Below, in pieces: positions 40,700-49,301 of a DNA stretch of 64,000 nucleotides. Both the position numbers and the translations under genes were made by a program. The stretch comes from Solibaculum mannosilyticum (GTDB lineage Bacteria > Bacillota > Clostridia > Oscillospirales > Acutalibacteraceae): contig NZ_AP023321.1 in assembly GCF_015140235.1 (NCBI RefSeq), positions 496,001-560,000 of the forward strand, written 5' to 3'. Every line of letters starts with the position of its first letter. Positions within the stretch are counted from its first letter, which is position 1. Under the pieces are notes generated by a model, which worked only from the letters and a program-made list of their open reading frames with translations, had not been told where the DNA came from and searched no databases.

Positions 40700-42139
40700 A
40701 TGGAACATCGAAAACTGGAGCTGTTGACGGACTTTTATGAGATCACCATGGCCAATGGATATCTGGTCAACGGCATGGCCGACACCATTGCTTATTTTGA
40801 TCTTTTTTTCCGAAAGATCCCCGACGAAGGCGGTTTTGCCATTTTTGCCGGACTGGATCAACTCATTGATTACCTACAAAATCTCCACTTTACCTCGGAA
40901 GATATTAAATTTTTGCGTGGGAAAAACATGTTTGATCCCCGTTTTATCGATTACATGGAGCACTTGCAATTTTCCTGCGACGTATGGTCGGTGCCGGAAG
41001 GAATGCCGATCTTCCCGCAGGAGCCGGTACTGACGGTTCGAGGCCCAGTCATCCAGGCCCAGTTTATTGAGACCATGGCCCTGTTGTGCATCAACCATCA
41101 GTCTCTGATCGCCACCAAGGCGAACCGGATCTGCCGGGCTGCCAAGGGACGCAAAGTTATGGAGTTTGGTTCCCGACGCGCTCAAGGTTTCGACGGCGCT
41201 GTATTAGGTGCCCGTGCCGCTTATATCGGGGGATGTGTAGGGACAGCCTGTACGGTGTGCGAGCAGGATTTTGGCATCCCGGCTCTGGGCACCATGGCCC
41301 ACAGCTGGATCCAACTCTTTGACGACGAATTGGCCGCTTTTCGGGCTTATGCCAAGGAGTATCCTGAAAATTGTACCCTGTTGGTGGACACCTACAATAC
41401 GTTAAAATCCGGCGTGCCCAATGCTATCCGCGCCTTTCAAGAGGAGATTGTCCCGCGCGGATACCGTCCCGGCGCCATCCGGATCGACAGCGGCGATATT
41501 GCCTACCTCTCCCGTAAAGCCCGCAAGGTGCTGGATGAAGCTGGATTCCCCGACTGCAGCATTGTAGCCTCCAATTCCCTGGATGAATATCTTATCCGGG
41601 AGATGCTGGAACAGGGGGCTCAGGTGGATTTGTTCGGCGTAGGGGAGAGGCTTATTACCTCCTCCAGCGACCCTGTATTTGGCGGGGTATATAAACTGGC
41701 TGCTGTAGAAGACAAGGGACGGATTGTCCCAAAGATTAAGCTGAGTGAAAACGTGGGCAAGATTACCACCCCTGGGTTTAAAGAAGTATGGCGCCTTTAT
41801 GAGAATGAAACAGGCAAAGCCATCGCTGATGTGGTGACCCTTCATGATGAGGTCATTTCGTCGGAAGAACCTTATGTATTGTTTGATCCTGAATTTACCT
41901 GGAAAAGCAAAACAGTCAGCGATTTTACGGCAAAACCTATCCGACAGCTTATCTTTGAGGGAGGGAAACTGGTATACAGCCGTCCCGACGTGCATCAAAT
42001 CCGTACCTTCTGCCAACAGCAGGTGGAAACTTTGTGGGATGAAGTCAAGCGGTTTGAAAACCCCCACACTTATTATGTGGATCTCTCTAAGTCCTTGTGG
42101 GAGGAAAAACAATTGATGCTTGCCAAATATAAGCGTTAA
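40700..42139 (+). CDS. pncB: Nicotinate phosphoribosyltransferase
   Basis: 479 residues. Joins nicotinate and PRPP to give NaMN, the entry step of the Preiss-Handler route. Family segments: LLTDFYEITMANGYL at the N-terminus, FEIRKxP-equivalent FFRKIPDEGGFAIFAGL, FGSRRAQGFDGAVLGARAAY, the catalytic-region GTMAHSWIQ, VDTYNTLKSG and RIDSGDIAYLS binding the ribose-phosphate. Length and the C-terminal extension match the Firmicutes form. AAAGGAGG precedes the ATG. With pncA it forms a two-gene nicotinamide-salvage operon. Confidence 0.95.
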   Translation: MEHRKLELLTDFYEITMANGYLVNGMADTIAYFDLFFRKIPDEGGFAIFAGLDQLIDYLQNLHFTSEDIKFLRGKNMFDPRFIDYMEHLQFSCDVWSVPEGMPIFPQEPVLTVRGPVIQAQFIETMALLCINHQSLIATKANRICRAAKGRKVMEFGSRRAQGFDGAVLGARAAYIGGCVGTACTVCEQDFGIPALGTMAHSWIQLFDDELAAFRAYAKEYPENCTLLVDTYNTLKSGVPNAIRAFQEEIVPRGYRPGAIRIDSGDIAYLSRKARKVLDEAGFPDCSIVASNSLDEYLIREMLEQGAQVDLFGVGERLITSSSDPVFGGVYKLAAVEDKGRIVPKIKLSENVGKITTPGFKEVWRLYENETGKAIADVVTLHDEVISSEEPYVLFDPEFTWKSKTVSDFTAKPIRQLIFEGGKLVYSRPDVHQIRTFCQQQVETLWDEVKRFENPHTYYVDLSKSLWEEKQLMLAKYKR

Positions 42140-42235
42140 TATTGGCTCATGGGCGGTAACATTTTGGGATATGGATCAGCGATCTCACAGGGATTCAACG
42201 AGAAATATGCTGTGACAGAGTCGTCGGAATTTTAC

Positions 42236-42264
42236 TTGCCTTTTTGAAAAATGAGTGGTACACT
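42236..42264 (+). promoter_or_regulatory. Promoter of the desulfoferrodoxin gene
   Basis: TTGCCT (42236-42241), 17-bp spacer, TACACT (42259-42264), 31 bp before the ATG at 42295. Confidence 0.6.
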
Positions 42265-42294
42265 TAATTGTATACTGATTTGGGAGGTATTAAC

Positions 42295-42675
42295 ATGAAA
42301 AAGGAACTGAAAATCTATCGTTGTGCCCATTGCGGAAACATTGTAGAATTGATCGACGGCCATGTCACACCTTCTTGCTGCGGCCAGCCCATGGATCTGC
42401 TCAAACCCAATACTGTAGATGCTGCTCAGGAAAAGCATGTACCGGTTGTACGCCGTGAAGGCGACAAGCTCATCGTGGAAGTGGGAAGCGTCCATCATCC
42501 CATGACCCAGGAGCATTATATCCCCTACATCTGGGTGGTATTTGACAACAAGGTGGGACGCGCTCATCTGACCCCCGACGATGAACCGGTGGCTGAATTT
42601 TTCCCGGGTGAAGGTCCGCTCAAGGTATACGGCTACTGCAATCTCCACGGCCTGTGGGAGACCGATATAGACTAA
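42295..42675 (+). CDS. Desulfoferrodoxin (superoxide reductase)
   Basis: 126 residues from the ATG at 42295, after GGGAGGT. Reduces superoxide to peroxide without making oxygen, in the cytoplasm of anaerobes. The N-terminal desulforedoxin-like Fe site has Cys pairs in YRCAHCGN and PSCCGQP (centre I). The C-terminal SOR domain carries the His4-Cys site: VGSVHHPM, EHYIPYIWV and VYGYCNLHGLW (Cys and His). This is the two-iron type. It is monocistronic with its own promoter and terminator, directly upstream of perR and rubrerythrin, which would handle the peroxide produced. Confidence 0.95.
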   Translation: MKKELKIYRCAHCGNIVELIDGHVTPSCCGQPMDLLKPNTVDAAQEKHVPVVRREGDKLIVEVGSVHHPMTQEHYIPYIWVVFDNKVGRAHLTPDDEPVAEFFPGEGPLKVYGYCNLHGLWETDID

Positions 42676-42688
42676 GACTTTATTGCTG

Positions 42689-42730
42689 AAAAGCTGGGTG
42701 CAGAATCATTCTGCACCCAGCTTTTTGTTT
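42689..42730 (+). terminator. Terminator after desulfoferrodoxin
   Basis: AAAGCTGGGTGCAGAAT pairs perfectly with its complement, followed by TTTTTGTTTT. Confidence 0.92.
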
Positions 42731-42768
42731 TCTGGCATAAAAATGTAAAAATATTTTTGTGAAATTTC

Positions 42769-42797
42769 TTGACATAGGATAAATGAAGTGGTATAGT
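42769..42797 (+). promoter_or_regulatory. Promoter of perR-rubrerythrin
   Basis: TTGACA (42769-42774), 17-bp spacer, TATAGT (42792-42797). Confidence 0.85.
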
Positions 42798-42810
42798 ATA
42801 GAAGAAATAA

Positions 42811-42827
42811 ATAGTAACGATTACTAT
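42811..42827. promoter_or_regulatory. Fur/PerR-type operator
   Basis: ATAGTAA-CGA-TTACTAT, a perfect 7-3-7 inverted repeat just after the predicted transcription start and before the perR start codon. AT-rich spacing resembles PerR boxes; autoregulation inferred. Confidence 0.7.
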
Positions 42828-42832
42828 TACTT

Positions 42833-43294
42833 ATGGAGAACCAAGTTATGAGATATTCAAAGCAGAGGGAGCTGATCTACCAGACGGTGAAAGCAAATCC
42901 CATTCATCCTACGGCCGATCAAGTATACCATTGCTTGAAGAAGGAACATCCTACCATCAGTTTGGGAACGGTATACCGCAATCTCAATCTTCTGGCAGAG
43001 CATGGCCTGCTTCGTAAAATTCACATGCCCGATTCCAGCGACCGGTTTGACGGCCGCCTTGATGGACATTACCATATGCAGTGCTGCTGTTGCGGCAGGA
43101 TATACGATGTGGAACTGCCTAAATTGGACGGTCTGAGGCATGACATTCAGGCAACTACAGGATTTCAAGTATCAGAATGTGACATTGTCATCAAAGGTAC
43201 TTGCAAAGACTGTCAGACAAATAATAATTTGCACTCTATCGAGTGCCAGGGAGGAAAAAATTATGGATTTGAAAGGTTCCAAGACATTAGCTAA
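42833..43294 (+). CDS. perR: Fur family regulator, PerR-like peroxide sensor
   Basis: 153 residues. N-terminal winged helix: [25 protein letters not shown] and [19 protein letters not shown]. The dimer/metal domain has [19 protein letters not shown] with a C-x-x-C zinc knuckle and a second C-x-x-C in GTCKDCQ; His and Asp residues around [11 protein letters not shown] match the PerR sensing site. PerR uses Fe-catalysed His oxidation to detect peroxide. It probably represses itself and the next gene, rubrerythrin, through the operator at 42811-42827. The last 32 bases overlap the rubrerythrin start, giving an unusually long tail after the zinc site. Confidence 0.9.
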   Translation: MENQVMRYSKQRELIYQTVKANPIHPTADQVYHCLKKEHPTISLGTVYRNLNLLAEHGLLRKIHMPDSSDRFDGRLDGHYHMQCCCCGRIYDVELPKLDGLRHDIQATTGFQVSECDIVIKGTCKDCQTNNNLHSIECQGGKNYGFERFQDIS

Positions 43295-43799
43295 TTTGAT
43301 GACCGCTTTTGCTGGCGAATCCCAGGCAAGAAACAAGTACACCTACTATGCTTCTCAGGCAAAGAAAGAGGGCTACGAGCAGATCGCTGCCATCTTCACT
43401 GAGACTGCCAACAACGAAAAAGAGCATGCGAAAATCTGGTTTAAGCTGATTCACGACGGCGTAGGCACCACCGCTGAGAATTTGCAGGATGCTGCAGAAG
43501 GCGAGAACTATGAGTGGACTGATATGTATGCCACTTTCGCCAAGGAAGCCAAAGAAGAAGGTTTCACTAAGATCGCTTATCTGTTTGAGGCTGTTGCCAA
43601 GATCGAGAAAGAGCATGAAACCCGTTACCGCATTCTGTTGGACAACGTCAACCAAGGCAAGGTCTTCAAGAAAGACGAAGTTGTCATTTGGCAGTGCGCT
43701 AACTGCGGCCATGTGTATGAGGGTACCGAGGCTCCTGAGATCTGCCCCGTATGTGCTCATCCCCGTTCCTTCTTCCAGGTTCGTGCCCTCAACTATTAA
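43263..43799 (+). CDS. Rubrerythrin
   Basis: 178 residues from the ATG at 43263, which has GGGAGG upstream and lies inside the end of perR. Cytoplasmic peroxide reductase. The ferritin-like domain carries the di-iron ligands in [33 protein letters not shown] and [12 protein letters not shown] (two E-x-x-H pairs). The C-terminal rubredoxin domain has [12 protein letters not shown] and CPVCAHP. Linked transcriptionally and translationally to PerR, so peroxide should induce both. A strong terminator follows. Confidence 0.96.
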   Translation: MDLKGSKTLANLMTAFAGESQARNKYTYYASQAKKEGYEQIAAIFTETANNEKEHAKIWFKLIHDGVGTTAENLQDAAEGENYEWTDMYATFAKEAKEEGFTKIAYLFEAVAKIEKEHETRYRILLDNVNQGKVFKKDEVVIWQCANCGHVYEGTEAPEICPVCAHPRSFFQVRALNY

Positions 43800-43821
43800 T
43801 TGTAACGATTTATCAGAGCGA

Positions 43822-43856
43822 AAAAGGACACATCTTCAAGATGTGTCCTTTTTTTC
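43822..43856 (+). terminator. Terminator after rubrerythrin
   Basis: AAGGACACATCTT pairs perfectly with AAGATGTGTCCTT, then a T-run; it faces the convergent sigK end and may serve both. Confidence 0.92.
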
Positions 43857-43873
43857 ATGATCTGAAAGGGAAA

Positions 43874-44602
43874 TTATACCCGTTTTTTTTGCCGCATAAC
43901 GAGAGGGGAACCCTCCATATCAAATAATTTCTTGAGCTGGGACATGGCCTTTTTTTCAATACGGCTGACGTAAGATCGGGAAATCCCTAATTTTTGAGCC
44001 ACTTCCCGCTGGGTCAGACTATCTTTATCGTCCAGACCATAACGCAGTTCTAGAATCATACGCTCACGTGGAGTGAGACTTTCCATCATATATTTACGAA
44101 GACGTTGGGACTTTAAACGGATATCCAGGTTATCTAAAATATTGTCCTCTGTGGCGATAACGTCCATGAGAGACAATGTGTTGCCGTCTTTATCAGTATC
44201 AATCGGTTCATTGAGAGAGACGTCTTGAGCCGTCTTCTTCTGACTTCTAAAATACATCAAAATCTCGTTTTCGATGCATTTAGCAGCGTAGGTGGCGAGA
44301 CGGCAGTTGCGTCCGCTGTTAAAGGTATTGATGGCTTTGATCAGGCCGATGGTGCCGATGGAAATGAGATCGTCTTGATCGCGGATATTGGAATAGTATT
44401 TTTTGATGATGTGGGCAACAAGACGAAGATTATGTTCAATTAATTTATTACGGGCTTCCAGATCCCCATTTTCATGATAGGCATCCAGACATTCCTTTTC
44501 CTCGGCCGATGAGAGGGGCCGGGGAAAAGAACCCGAATGGGAAATATGCAGTGCAAAGTAGATAATATTGGAAAGAGCTGCTAGGATCAAAGCCGTGACC
44601 AT
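43874..44602 (-). CDS. sigK: Sporulation sigma factor SigK, uninterrupted
   Basis: 242 residues. Late mother-cell sigma factor for coat and spore-release genes. A hydrophobic pro-sequence (MVTALILAALSNIIYFALHI) comes before the mature start near SGSFPRPLSSAEEKE, so it is probably made as membrane-tethered pro-sigma-K. Region 2: NLRLVAHIIKKYYSN, DLISIGTIGLIKAINTF, ATYAAKCIENEILMYFR. Region 4: LTPRERMILELRYGL and QREVAQKLGISRSYVSRIEKKA. No skin-type insertion splits the gene. GGGGGGA precedes the ATG. The BofC-like gene lies directly upstream on the same strand. Confidence 0.95.
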   Translation of the reverse strand: MVTALILAALSNIIYFALHISHSGSFPRPLSSAEEKECLDAYHENGDLEARNKLIEHNLRLVAHIIKKYYSNIRDQDDLISIGTIGLIKAINTFNSGRNCRLATYAAKCIENEILMYFRSQKKTAQDVSLNEPIDTDKDGNTLSLMDVIATEDNILDNLDIRLKSQRLRKYMMESLTPRERMILELRYGLDDKDSLTQREVAQKLGISRSYVSRIEKKAMSQLKKLFDMEGSPLVMRQKKRV

Positions 44603-44735
44603 AAAAAATCCCCCCTTCTCCCAAGCATGGGATGTCTTTCCATCCTATGCGGGAGAACGGGATTTTTGCATGTCCGTCGGGGAAAAAAGCGAAAAAGACA
44701 AGCATCTATCACTTTGTGCATCCTTTGGACGACAG

Positions 44736-44772
44736 AAAAGCCGCTGATCCATCACAATGGCAGCGGCTTTTC
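44736..44772 (-). terminator. Hairpin between the BofC-like gene and sigK
   Basis: AAAAGCCGCTG pairs with CAGCGGCTTTT across a 14-base loop. On the minus strand it would end the BofC-like transcript. Confidence 0.75.
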
Positions 44773-44795
44773 GCGGATGAATGGAGGAAGGCAGG

Positions 44796-45116
44796 TTATC
44801 CGGTGTAGTCTTCAATTAATTGCTGGAGCTCTTTTTGATCGTCGATGCGGATCCCGGATTCCAGGAGATCTTGATCGTGTTCCGGCAGGCTGTTTACATA
44901 GATGTCCAGGACTTGGGTGGGATCGTCATTTCCGTCCTGGAACACGGCAATTTTACCCTGGTAGTCGCGCATGACCCATCCCCCTGTGACAGCTGAGGAG
45001 GATGGCGACGCCTGGGTACTGCTGCCGATCATAGATGCACCCATCAGGATGCACAGAGTGGCGGCCAACGATGCTGTTGCCACTAGTACACTGGTTTTTA
45101 CGTTGATGTTACCCAA
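44796..45116 (-). CDS. Secreted or membrane-tethered protein with BofC C-terminal-like domain
   Basis: 106 residues from a TTG nine bases after AAAGGAG. An N-terminal hydrophobic segment (VLVATASLAATLCILMGASM) is a signal peptide or anchor. The rest, WVMRDYQGKIAVFQDG, PTQVLDIYVNSLPEHDQDLL, SGIRIDDQKELQQLIEDY, follows the BofC C-terminal domain pattern (strand-rich, LP-x-x-D, ending in an L-x-x-L-x-E-D-Y helix). BofC in Bacillus acts outside the forespore membrane to restrain SpoIVB, and so pro-sigma-K processing. It sits directly upstream of sigK, which supports a sporulation role, although the B. subtilis N-terminal BofC domain is missing. Confidence 0.7.
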   Translation of the reverse strand: MGNINVKTSVLVATASLAATLCILMGASMIGSSTQASPSSSAVTGGWVMRDYQGKIAVFQDGNDDPTQVLDIYVNSLPEHDQDLLESGIRIDDQKELQQLIEDYTG

Positions 45117-45304
45117 GAATTACCACTCCTTTACGATAGGGATGAATTCAACAAGCGGATGGCTTATGATGTTTTTTTGGAGGTTTCACGCTATTATCTT
45201 TGCCAGGATTTGTCTATCTTATTCACAGGCCCTGTGGGACGCTACAAAATTTTCTGAAAATACAGGGCTTTTTTCGAGCCAACCGTGAAAAATGTTTCCT
45301 GGTT

Positions 45305-45332
45305 TTGCATACGGGATAAAATATGTTATAAT
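45305..45332 (+). promoter_or_regulatory. Promoter of the class A PBP gene
   Basis: TTGCAT (45305-45310), 16-bp spacer, TATAAT (45327-45332), 32 bp before the ATG. Confidence 0.8.
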
Positions 45333-45364
45333 AATCAGAATAGTTAAGGGAGGCGAAAGCATAC

Positions 45365-47830
45365 ATGAGTGACCGCATATCCGAGCAACACGATACATCA
45401 ACCGGCGCTCCCCGATCCGACCGCCCCGACAGGAAAAAACAGCGTCCCAAAGGTGTGGGCGTTACGTTGAAGGTTTTATCTATTATCGGCAAAGTGCTTT
45501 TGAGTGCTCTGTTGATCATGGTCATCACAGGTAGCATCGTAGCCGGCGCCATGACCATCTATATCATGAAGATGGACAAAGGGACCGACATCGACCTGGG
45601 CCAAATGAACCTCAACTACACAAGCTTCCTGTATGAAAAAGACGACGTTACCGGCGAGTGGGTGAAAACCGAGGAGTACCACGGCCAGGAAAACCGCACA
45701 TGGGTGGACTTCGACCAGATCCCCCAGTACATGAAAGATGCGGCAGTGGCCATCGAAGATCAACGTTTTTATCAACACAAGGGTGTAGACTGGAAACGAA
45801 CCATCGGCGCTATGATTAACTCTTTTGTCCCCATCTATGGAGGCCGCCAAGGCGGTTCCACCATCACCCAGCAGCTCATCAAAAACTTGACCGATGATAC
45901 CGACGTTAGTTTTTCCCGTAAGATCCGCGAAATTATGCGGGCTTTGGAATTTGAGAAAACGAACAACAAGGATGATATCCTTTGCGCCTATCTGAACACC
46001 ATCGCTTTGGGAAGCGGATGTCATGGCGTCCAGGCGGCGGCCAACAAGTACTTTGGCAAGGATGTCAGCCAGCTCAACTTGGCTGAATGTGCATCCATCA
46101 TCGGCATTACCAAGTATCCCACCCGGTACAACCCGCTGCTCTACCCGGAAAACAACAAGGAGCGGCAATTGACGGTACTGGCTGAGATGTTGCGTCAGGG
46201 GAAAATCTCCCAGGCGGAGTACGACGAAGCCGTCGCCTATCCTTTGGAGTTTAACCCCAGTTCCACTTTGGAGGAAGACGTGACCCATGTCCAGAGCTGG
46301 TATTCGGACATGGTGTTTGAAGATGTGGTGGATTCTCTGGTGGAAGAACTGGGCTATGACCGTAAGTACGCTCAGACCATGCTGTTTACCCAGGGGCTGC
46401 GCATCTACTCGGCAGTGGATCGGGATGCCCAGGCAGCTGTGGAAGAAGTCTACTCGGATCCCAGTAATTTCCCCTCCATTAAGGCGGCCAGCGAACCTCA
46501 GTCAGGCATTGTTGTGATGGATTATACCGGCCGGATTGTGGCCACTGCCGGCGCCATAGGGGAGAAGACCGATACACGTGTCTTCAGCCGGGCAACTATG
46601 GCCAAGAGGCAAACTGGTTCTTCCATCAAGCCCCTGACTACCTATGGTCCGGCGCTGGAATTCGATAAGATTACCTATTCTACCGTGTACCCCGATGAAC
46701 CGTTGACCATCAAACAGAACGGGAAGCTGACAAAGTGGCCCCCCAACTATAATGACCGATGGTCTTATGAGAATGTTACTGTACAAAAGGGCTTGGAAAA
46801 GTCCCTCAACACCATCTCGGCCCGCATCTTAGAAGACATCGGCATCGACGCGAGTTTTGACTTTGCCAAGGATCGTTTCCATCTGGATTCCCTCATCGAC
46901 AGTGAAGAGATCAACGGCATTACCTATACCGACCGGGATCGTTCCCCGCTGGCCTTAGGCGGTATGACCAAGGGCTTGACTGTTCTGGAGATGACGGCAG
47001 CTTTCCAGACGTTCGGCAACGGCGGCCTTTATTACGAACCCTATTCTTTCTACCGTGTGGAGGATGCCGACGGTAATGTCCTCATTGAGAAGGCCAAAGA
47101 GGGAGAGGGGTCTTCTGCAAGCCGTACGCTGAGTTCTGACACGGCGTATATTATGAACCGGTTGATGACTCAGGTTGTGGACGGCGCCAGCGGTACTGGC
47201 CGCGAGATCCGCAACAATGGCTATTGGCCGGAGAGCAAGGGCATGGAGATTTTTGCGAAAACCGGTACGTCGGGTGCTGACAATGATTCCACTAATGTCT
47301 GGATTGTGGGCGGCACTCCCTATTATGTAGCAGGCGTTTGGTATGGATTTGATACCCCCAAGGCATTGCCAAAGTCCATCGTAAACGGCGCGAAATATGG
47401 ATGGGCCAAAAGCATGAGAGGGATCCATGCAGATCTGGAAAACATTAAGTTCCCTGCCGATGATTCGGTGGTGATGCGCACCTACTGTGAGGATTCTGGA
47501 CTACTAGCCGGCAATAGCTGCACACACAAGAAGTTGGGCTACTATAAAAAGACCAATATTCCCGGCGTATGTAACGGGATTCATAAGAATCTCAGTGACG
47601 GTGCATTAAATGATGAAAGCAGTGAACTTGCTTCCTCGACACCTGCTGTTTCCCAACCGGAGAGTTCCTCCCAGGAGGTATCCAGCAGCAGTCCAGCTGT
47701 TTCAGAAGCGCCTTCCTCCCAGGCATCGGAGAGCCAATCCTCTATAGAGCCTCCGGCTTCCTCGTCGTCTTCAACCTCTTCTCAGCCTGTGGACTCAGGT
47801 TCTTCTTCCATCCATCGTCCGGCAGCCTAG
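45365..47830 (+). CDS. Class A penicillin-binding protein (glycosyltransferase plus transpeptidase)
   Basis: 821 residues. Polymerises lipid II and cross-links peptidoglycan outside the membrane. A basic cytoplasmic tail and one membrane segment (LSALLIMVITGSIVAGAMTIYI, about 38-62) come first. The GT51 domain has AIEDQRFYQHKGVDW (catalytic Glu), GGSTITQQLIKNLT, KIREIMRALEFE and YLNTIALG. The transpeptidase has the nucleophile in TGSSIKPL (S-x-x-K), the S-x-N-type KSLNT and the KTGTSG box. The last roughly 70 residues are a Ser/Pro-rich tail. GGGAGGCG precedes the ATG. It stands alone with its own promoter and terminator. Confidence 0.95.
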   Translation: MSDRISEQHDTSTGAPRSDRPDRKKQRPKGVGVTLKVLSIIGKVLLSALLIMVITGSIVAGAMTIYIMKMDKGTDIDLGQMNLNYTSFLYEKDDVTGEWVKTEEYHGQENRTWVDFDQIPQYMKDAAVAIEDQRFYQHKGVDWKRTIGAMINSFVPIYGGRQGGSTITQQLIKNLTDDTDVSFSRKIREIMRALEFEKTNNKDDILCAYLNTIALGSGCHGVQAAANKYFGKDVSQLNLAECASIIGITKYPTRYNPLLYPENNKERQLTVLAEMLRQGKISQAEYDEAVAYPLEFNPSSTLEEDVTHVQSWYSDMVFEDVVDSLVEELGYDRKYAQTMLFTQGLRIYSAVDRDAQAAVEEVYSDPSNFPSIKAASEPQSGIVVMDYTGRIVATAGAIGEKTDTRVFSRATMAKRQTGSSIKPLTTYGPALEFDKITYSTVYPDEPLTIKQNGKLTKWPPNYNDRWSYENVTVQKGLEKSLNTISARILEDIGIDASFDFAKDRFHLDSLIDSEEINGITYTDRDRSPLALGGMTKGLTVLEMTAAFQTFGNGGLYYEPYSFYRVEDADGNVLIEKAKEGEGSSASRTLSSDTAYIMNRLMTQVVDGASGTGREIRNNGYWPESKGMEIFAKTGTSGADNDSTNVWIVGGTPYYVAGVWYGFDTPKALPKSIVNGAKYGWAKSMRGIHADLENIKFPADDSVVMRTYCEDSGLLAGNSCTHKKLGYYKKTNIPGVCNGIHKNLSDGALNDESSELASSTPAVSQPESSSQEVSSSSPAVSEAPSSQASESQSSIEPPASSSSSTSSQPVDSGSSSIHRPAA

Positions 47831-47847
47831 AATAAAACCAATAAAAT

Positions 47848-47886
47848 GAGGCCTCCGCTGTTTTTTAAACAGCAGAGGCCTTTTTT
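47848..47886. terminator. Bidirectional terminator
   Basis: AGGCCTC and GCTGTT pair with AACAGC and GAGGCCT (one mismatch), followed by TTTTTT; lies between the convergent PBP and ArgJ-like genes. Confidence 0.88.
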
Positions 47887-47900
47887 ATCATCAAAATGGA

Positions 47901-49100
47901 TTAAAGTTCGGGGACAGGATCAAGGCATCCATAGGACACAGCGTCAAAAAAACCGTCGTTACAATCGACAGAAAGGATGATTTCTGATTCCTTCAGCAGA
48001 TCATGTGCTTTTTGGACATCAAAGAAGAGGGATGTGCAGCCGCTGCACAGATGAACCGTTTCTTCAGATGCAGGGGAGCTGAGGGATACATCCATAGCGC
48101 CGCCGTCCACATTGGCGCCGCTTCCTCCGATGGCGCATACAATATCGGTCCAACAGGGGATACCTTTGGACAGAGCCTCCACCACACGGGAACAACTGGT
48201 CACTGCTTTAGCCGCAAGGAGGGCGTCTGTCTCTGTACGTGCGGCGTGAACCTGACAGGTCAAAAGACGTCCTCCAGGACGGCTGTCTTTGGCCATCCAT
48301 TTGGCGAGCTCCAGACAAAGGGCACTCAATGCCTGGCAAAAAGCCTGATATCCATCCCCAAGATCGGTGATTTTCCCGTTTCCGGCCATGCCGGAGGACA
48401 AAATAGTCACCATGTCGTTGGGGGAGGGGATGCCTCCCAAAGCCATACAATGGAAGCTCTTTTCTACCGCTTCCTTTAATGCCCGGTCCAGCAGCTCGGG
48501 ATGAATGTTTACATCCGATGTCAAAAAACACAGCATGGTGGCCATATTGGGACGAAGCAATCCCGATCCTTTTGCCACGCCGCCAATATAGCATGGGACG
48601 TCCCCTACTAAAAATTCCACAGCCAGTTCCTTGGGCGTGGGGTCGTCGGTGAGAATGGCCAAGGCAGCGTCGTGCCCGCCCTCTCTGGAACAGGCACCGG
48701 CGGCTTCTCCGATGCCTGCTTCCACCCGGTCCATGGGCAAAGGGACGCCCATCTCCCCAGTGGAAGCCACAATGACGTCTTCGGGCGGAATGTGCAGAGC
48801 TTTGGCAGTCAAGCTGCATATTTTTTTCGCGGCTGCCACGCCTCCTTCTACACAACAGTTGGCGATACCGCTGTTGCACACCACTGCTTGGGCCCGCCCA
48901 TGAAGAATGTTCTGGGCAGTGACGGTGAGAGGGGCGCCTTTGACGGCATTTTTGGTATACACCGCCGCTACAGCACACGGTTTCTGAGCCGTAATCAACA
49001 TCAGATCCTTGCCCTGGGATTTCATTCCACAAGATACGCCGGCCGCCTCAAATCCTTTGGGACAGGTGATGCCGCCGGTGATAAATTTAGTGCAGTTCAT
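47901..49100 (-). CDS. ArgJ-like protein (ornithine/glutamate acetyltransferase family) with degenerate C-terminal half
   Basis: 399 residues from the ATG at 49100, after AGGAG. The N-terminal half matches ArgJ: GGITCPKGFEAAGVSCG, NSGIANCC, VIVASTGEMGVPLP and the autocleavage region KGSGLLRPNMATM with the Thr nucleophile. The C-terminal half is altered: where ArgJ has DGEGATK, SPLVKTA and NWGR this protein has DSRPGGR, CSRVVEA and CWTD, and the conserved ending with Y-V-x-I-N-A-x-Y-R-x is missing. No other arginine genes are near. It may be a paralogue with a new substrate or an enzyme in decay. I therefore give the family but not the argJ symbol. Confidence 0.8.
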   Translation of the reverse strand: MNCTKFITGGITCPKGFEAAGVSCGMKSQGKDLMLITAQKPCAVAAVYTKNAVKGAPLTVTAQNILHGRAQAVVCNSGIANCCVEGGVAAAKKICSLTAKALHIPPEDVIVASTGEMGVPLPMDRVEAGIGEAAGACSREGGHDAALAILTDDPTPKELAVEFLVGDVPCYIGGVAKGSGLLRPNMATMLCFLTSDVNIHPELLDRALKEAVEKSFHCMALGGIPSPNDMVTILSSGMAGNGKITDLGDGYQAFCQALSALCLELAKWMAKDSRPGGRLLTCQVHAARTETDALLAAKAVTSCSRVVEALSKGIPCWTDIVCAIGGSGANVDGGAMDVSLSSPASEETVHLCSGCTSLFFDVQKAHDLLKESEIILSVDCNDGFFDAVSYGCLDPVPEL

Positions 49101-49226
49101 AACAATCACTCCTGGTTTTGGGCCATCCGGGTATGAGACAGCACAACCGTCTCATATACTACCAAAGAACCCATATCCTTCTTCCTCCGATTATAGCAGA
49201 GTTTTCCGCCAATGCAATGTCCCATC

Positions 49227-49255
49227 TTGGAAGTGAGGAAAAAATATGCTATCAT
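49227..49255 (+). promoter_or_regulatory. Promoter of the flavin reductase gene
   Basis: TTGGAA (49227-49232), 17-bp spacer, TATCAT (49250-49255), 46 bp before the ATG at 49302. Confidence 0.65.
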
Positions 49256-49301
49256 AGAGAGGATCACTTTTACCACTTTTATCAATAAAGGAGTGCTTTC
49301 C

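Noticed and set aside
43874-44602. A skin-like element interrupting sigK
   Set aside because: The sigK frame is continuous from the pro-sequence to region 4; no recombinase or insertion is seen.
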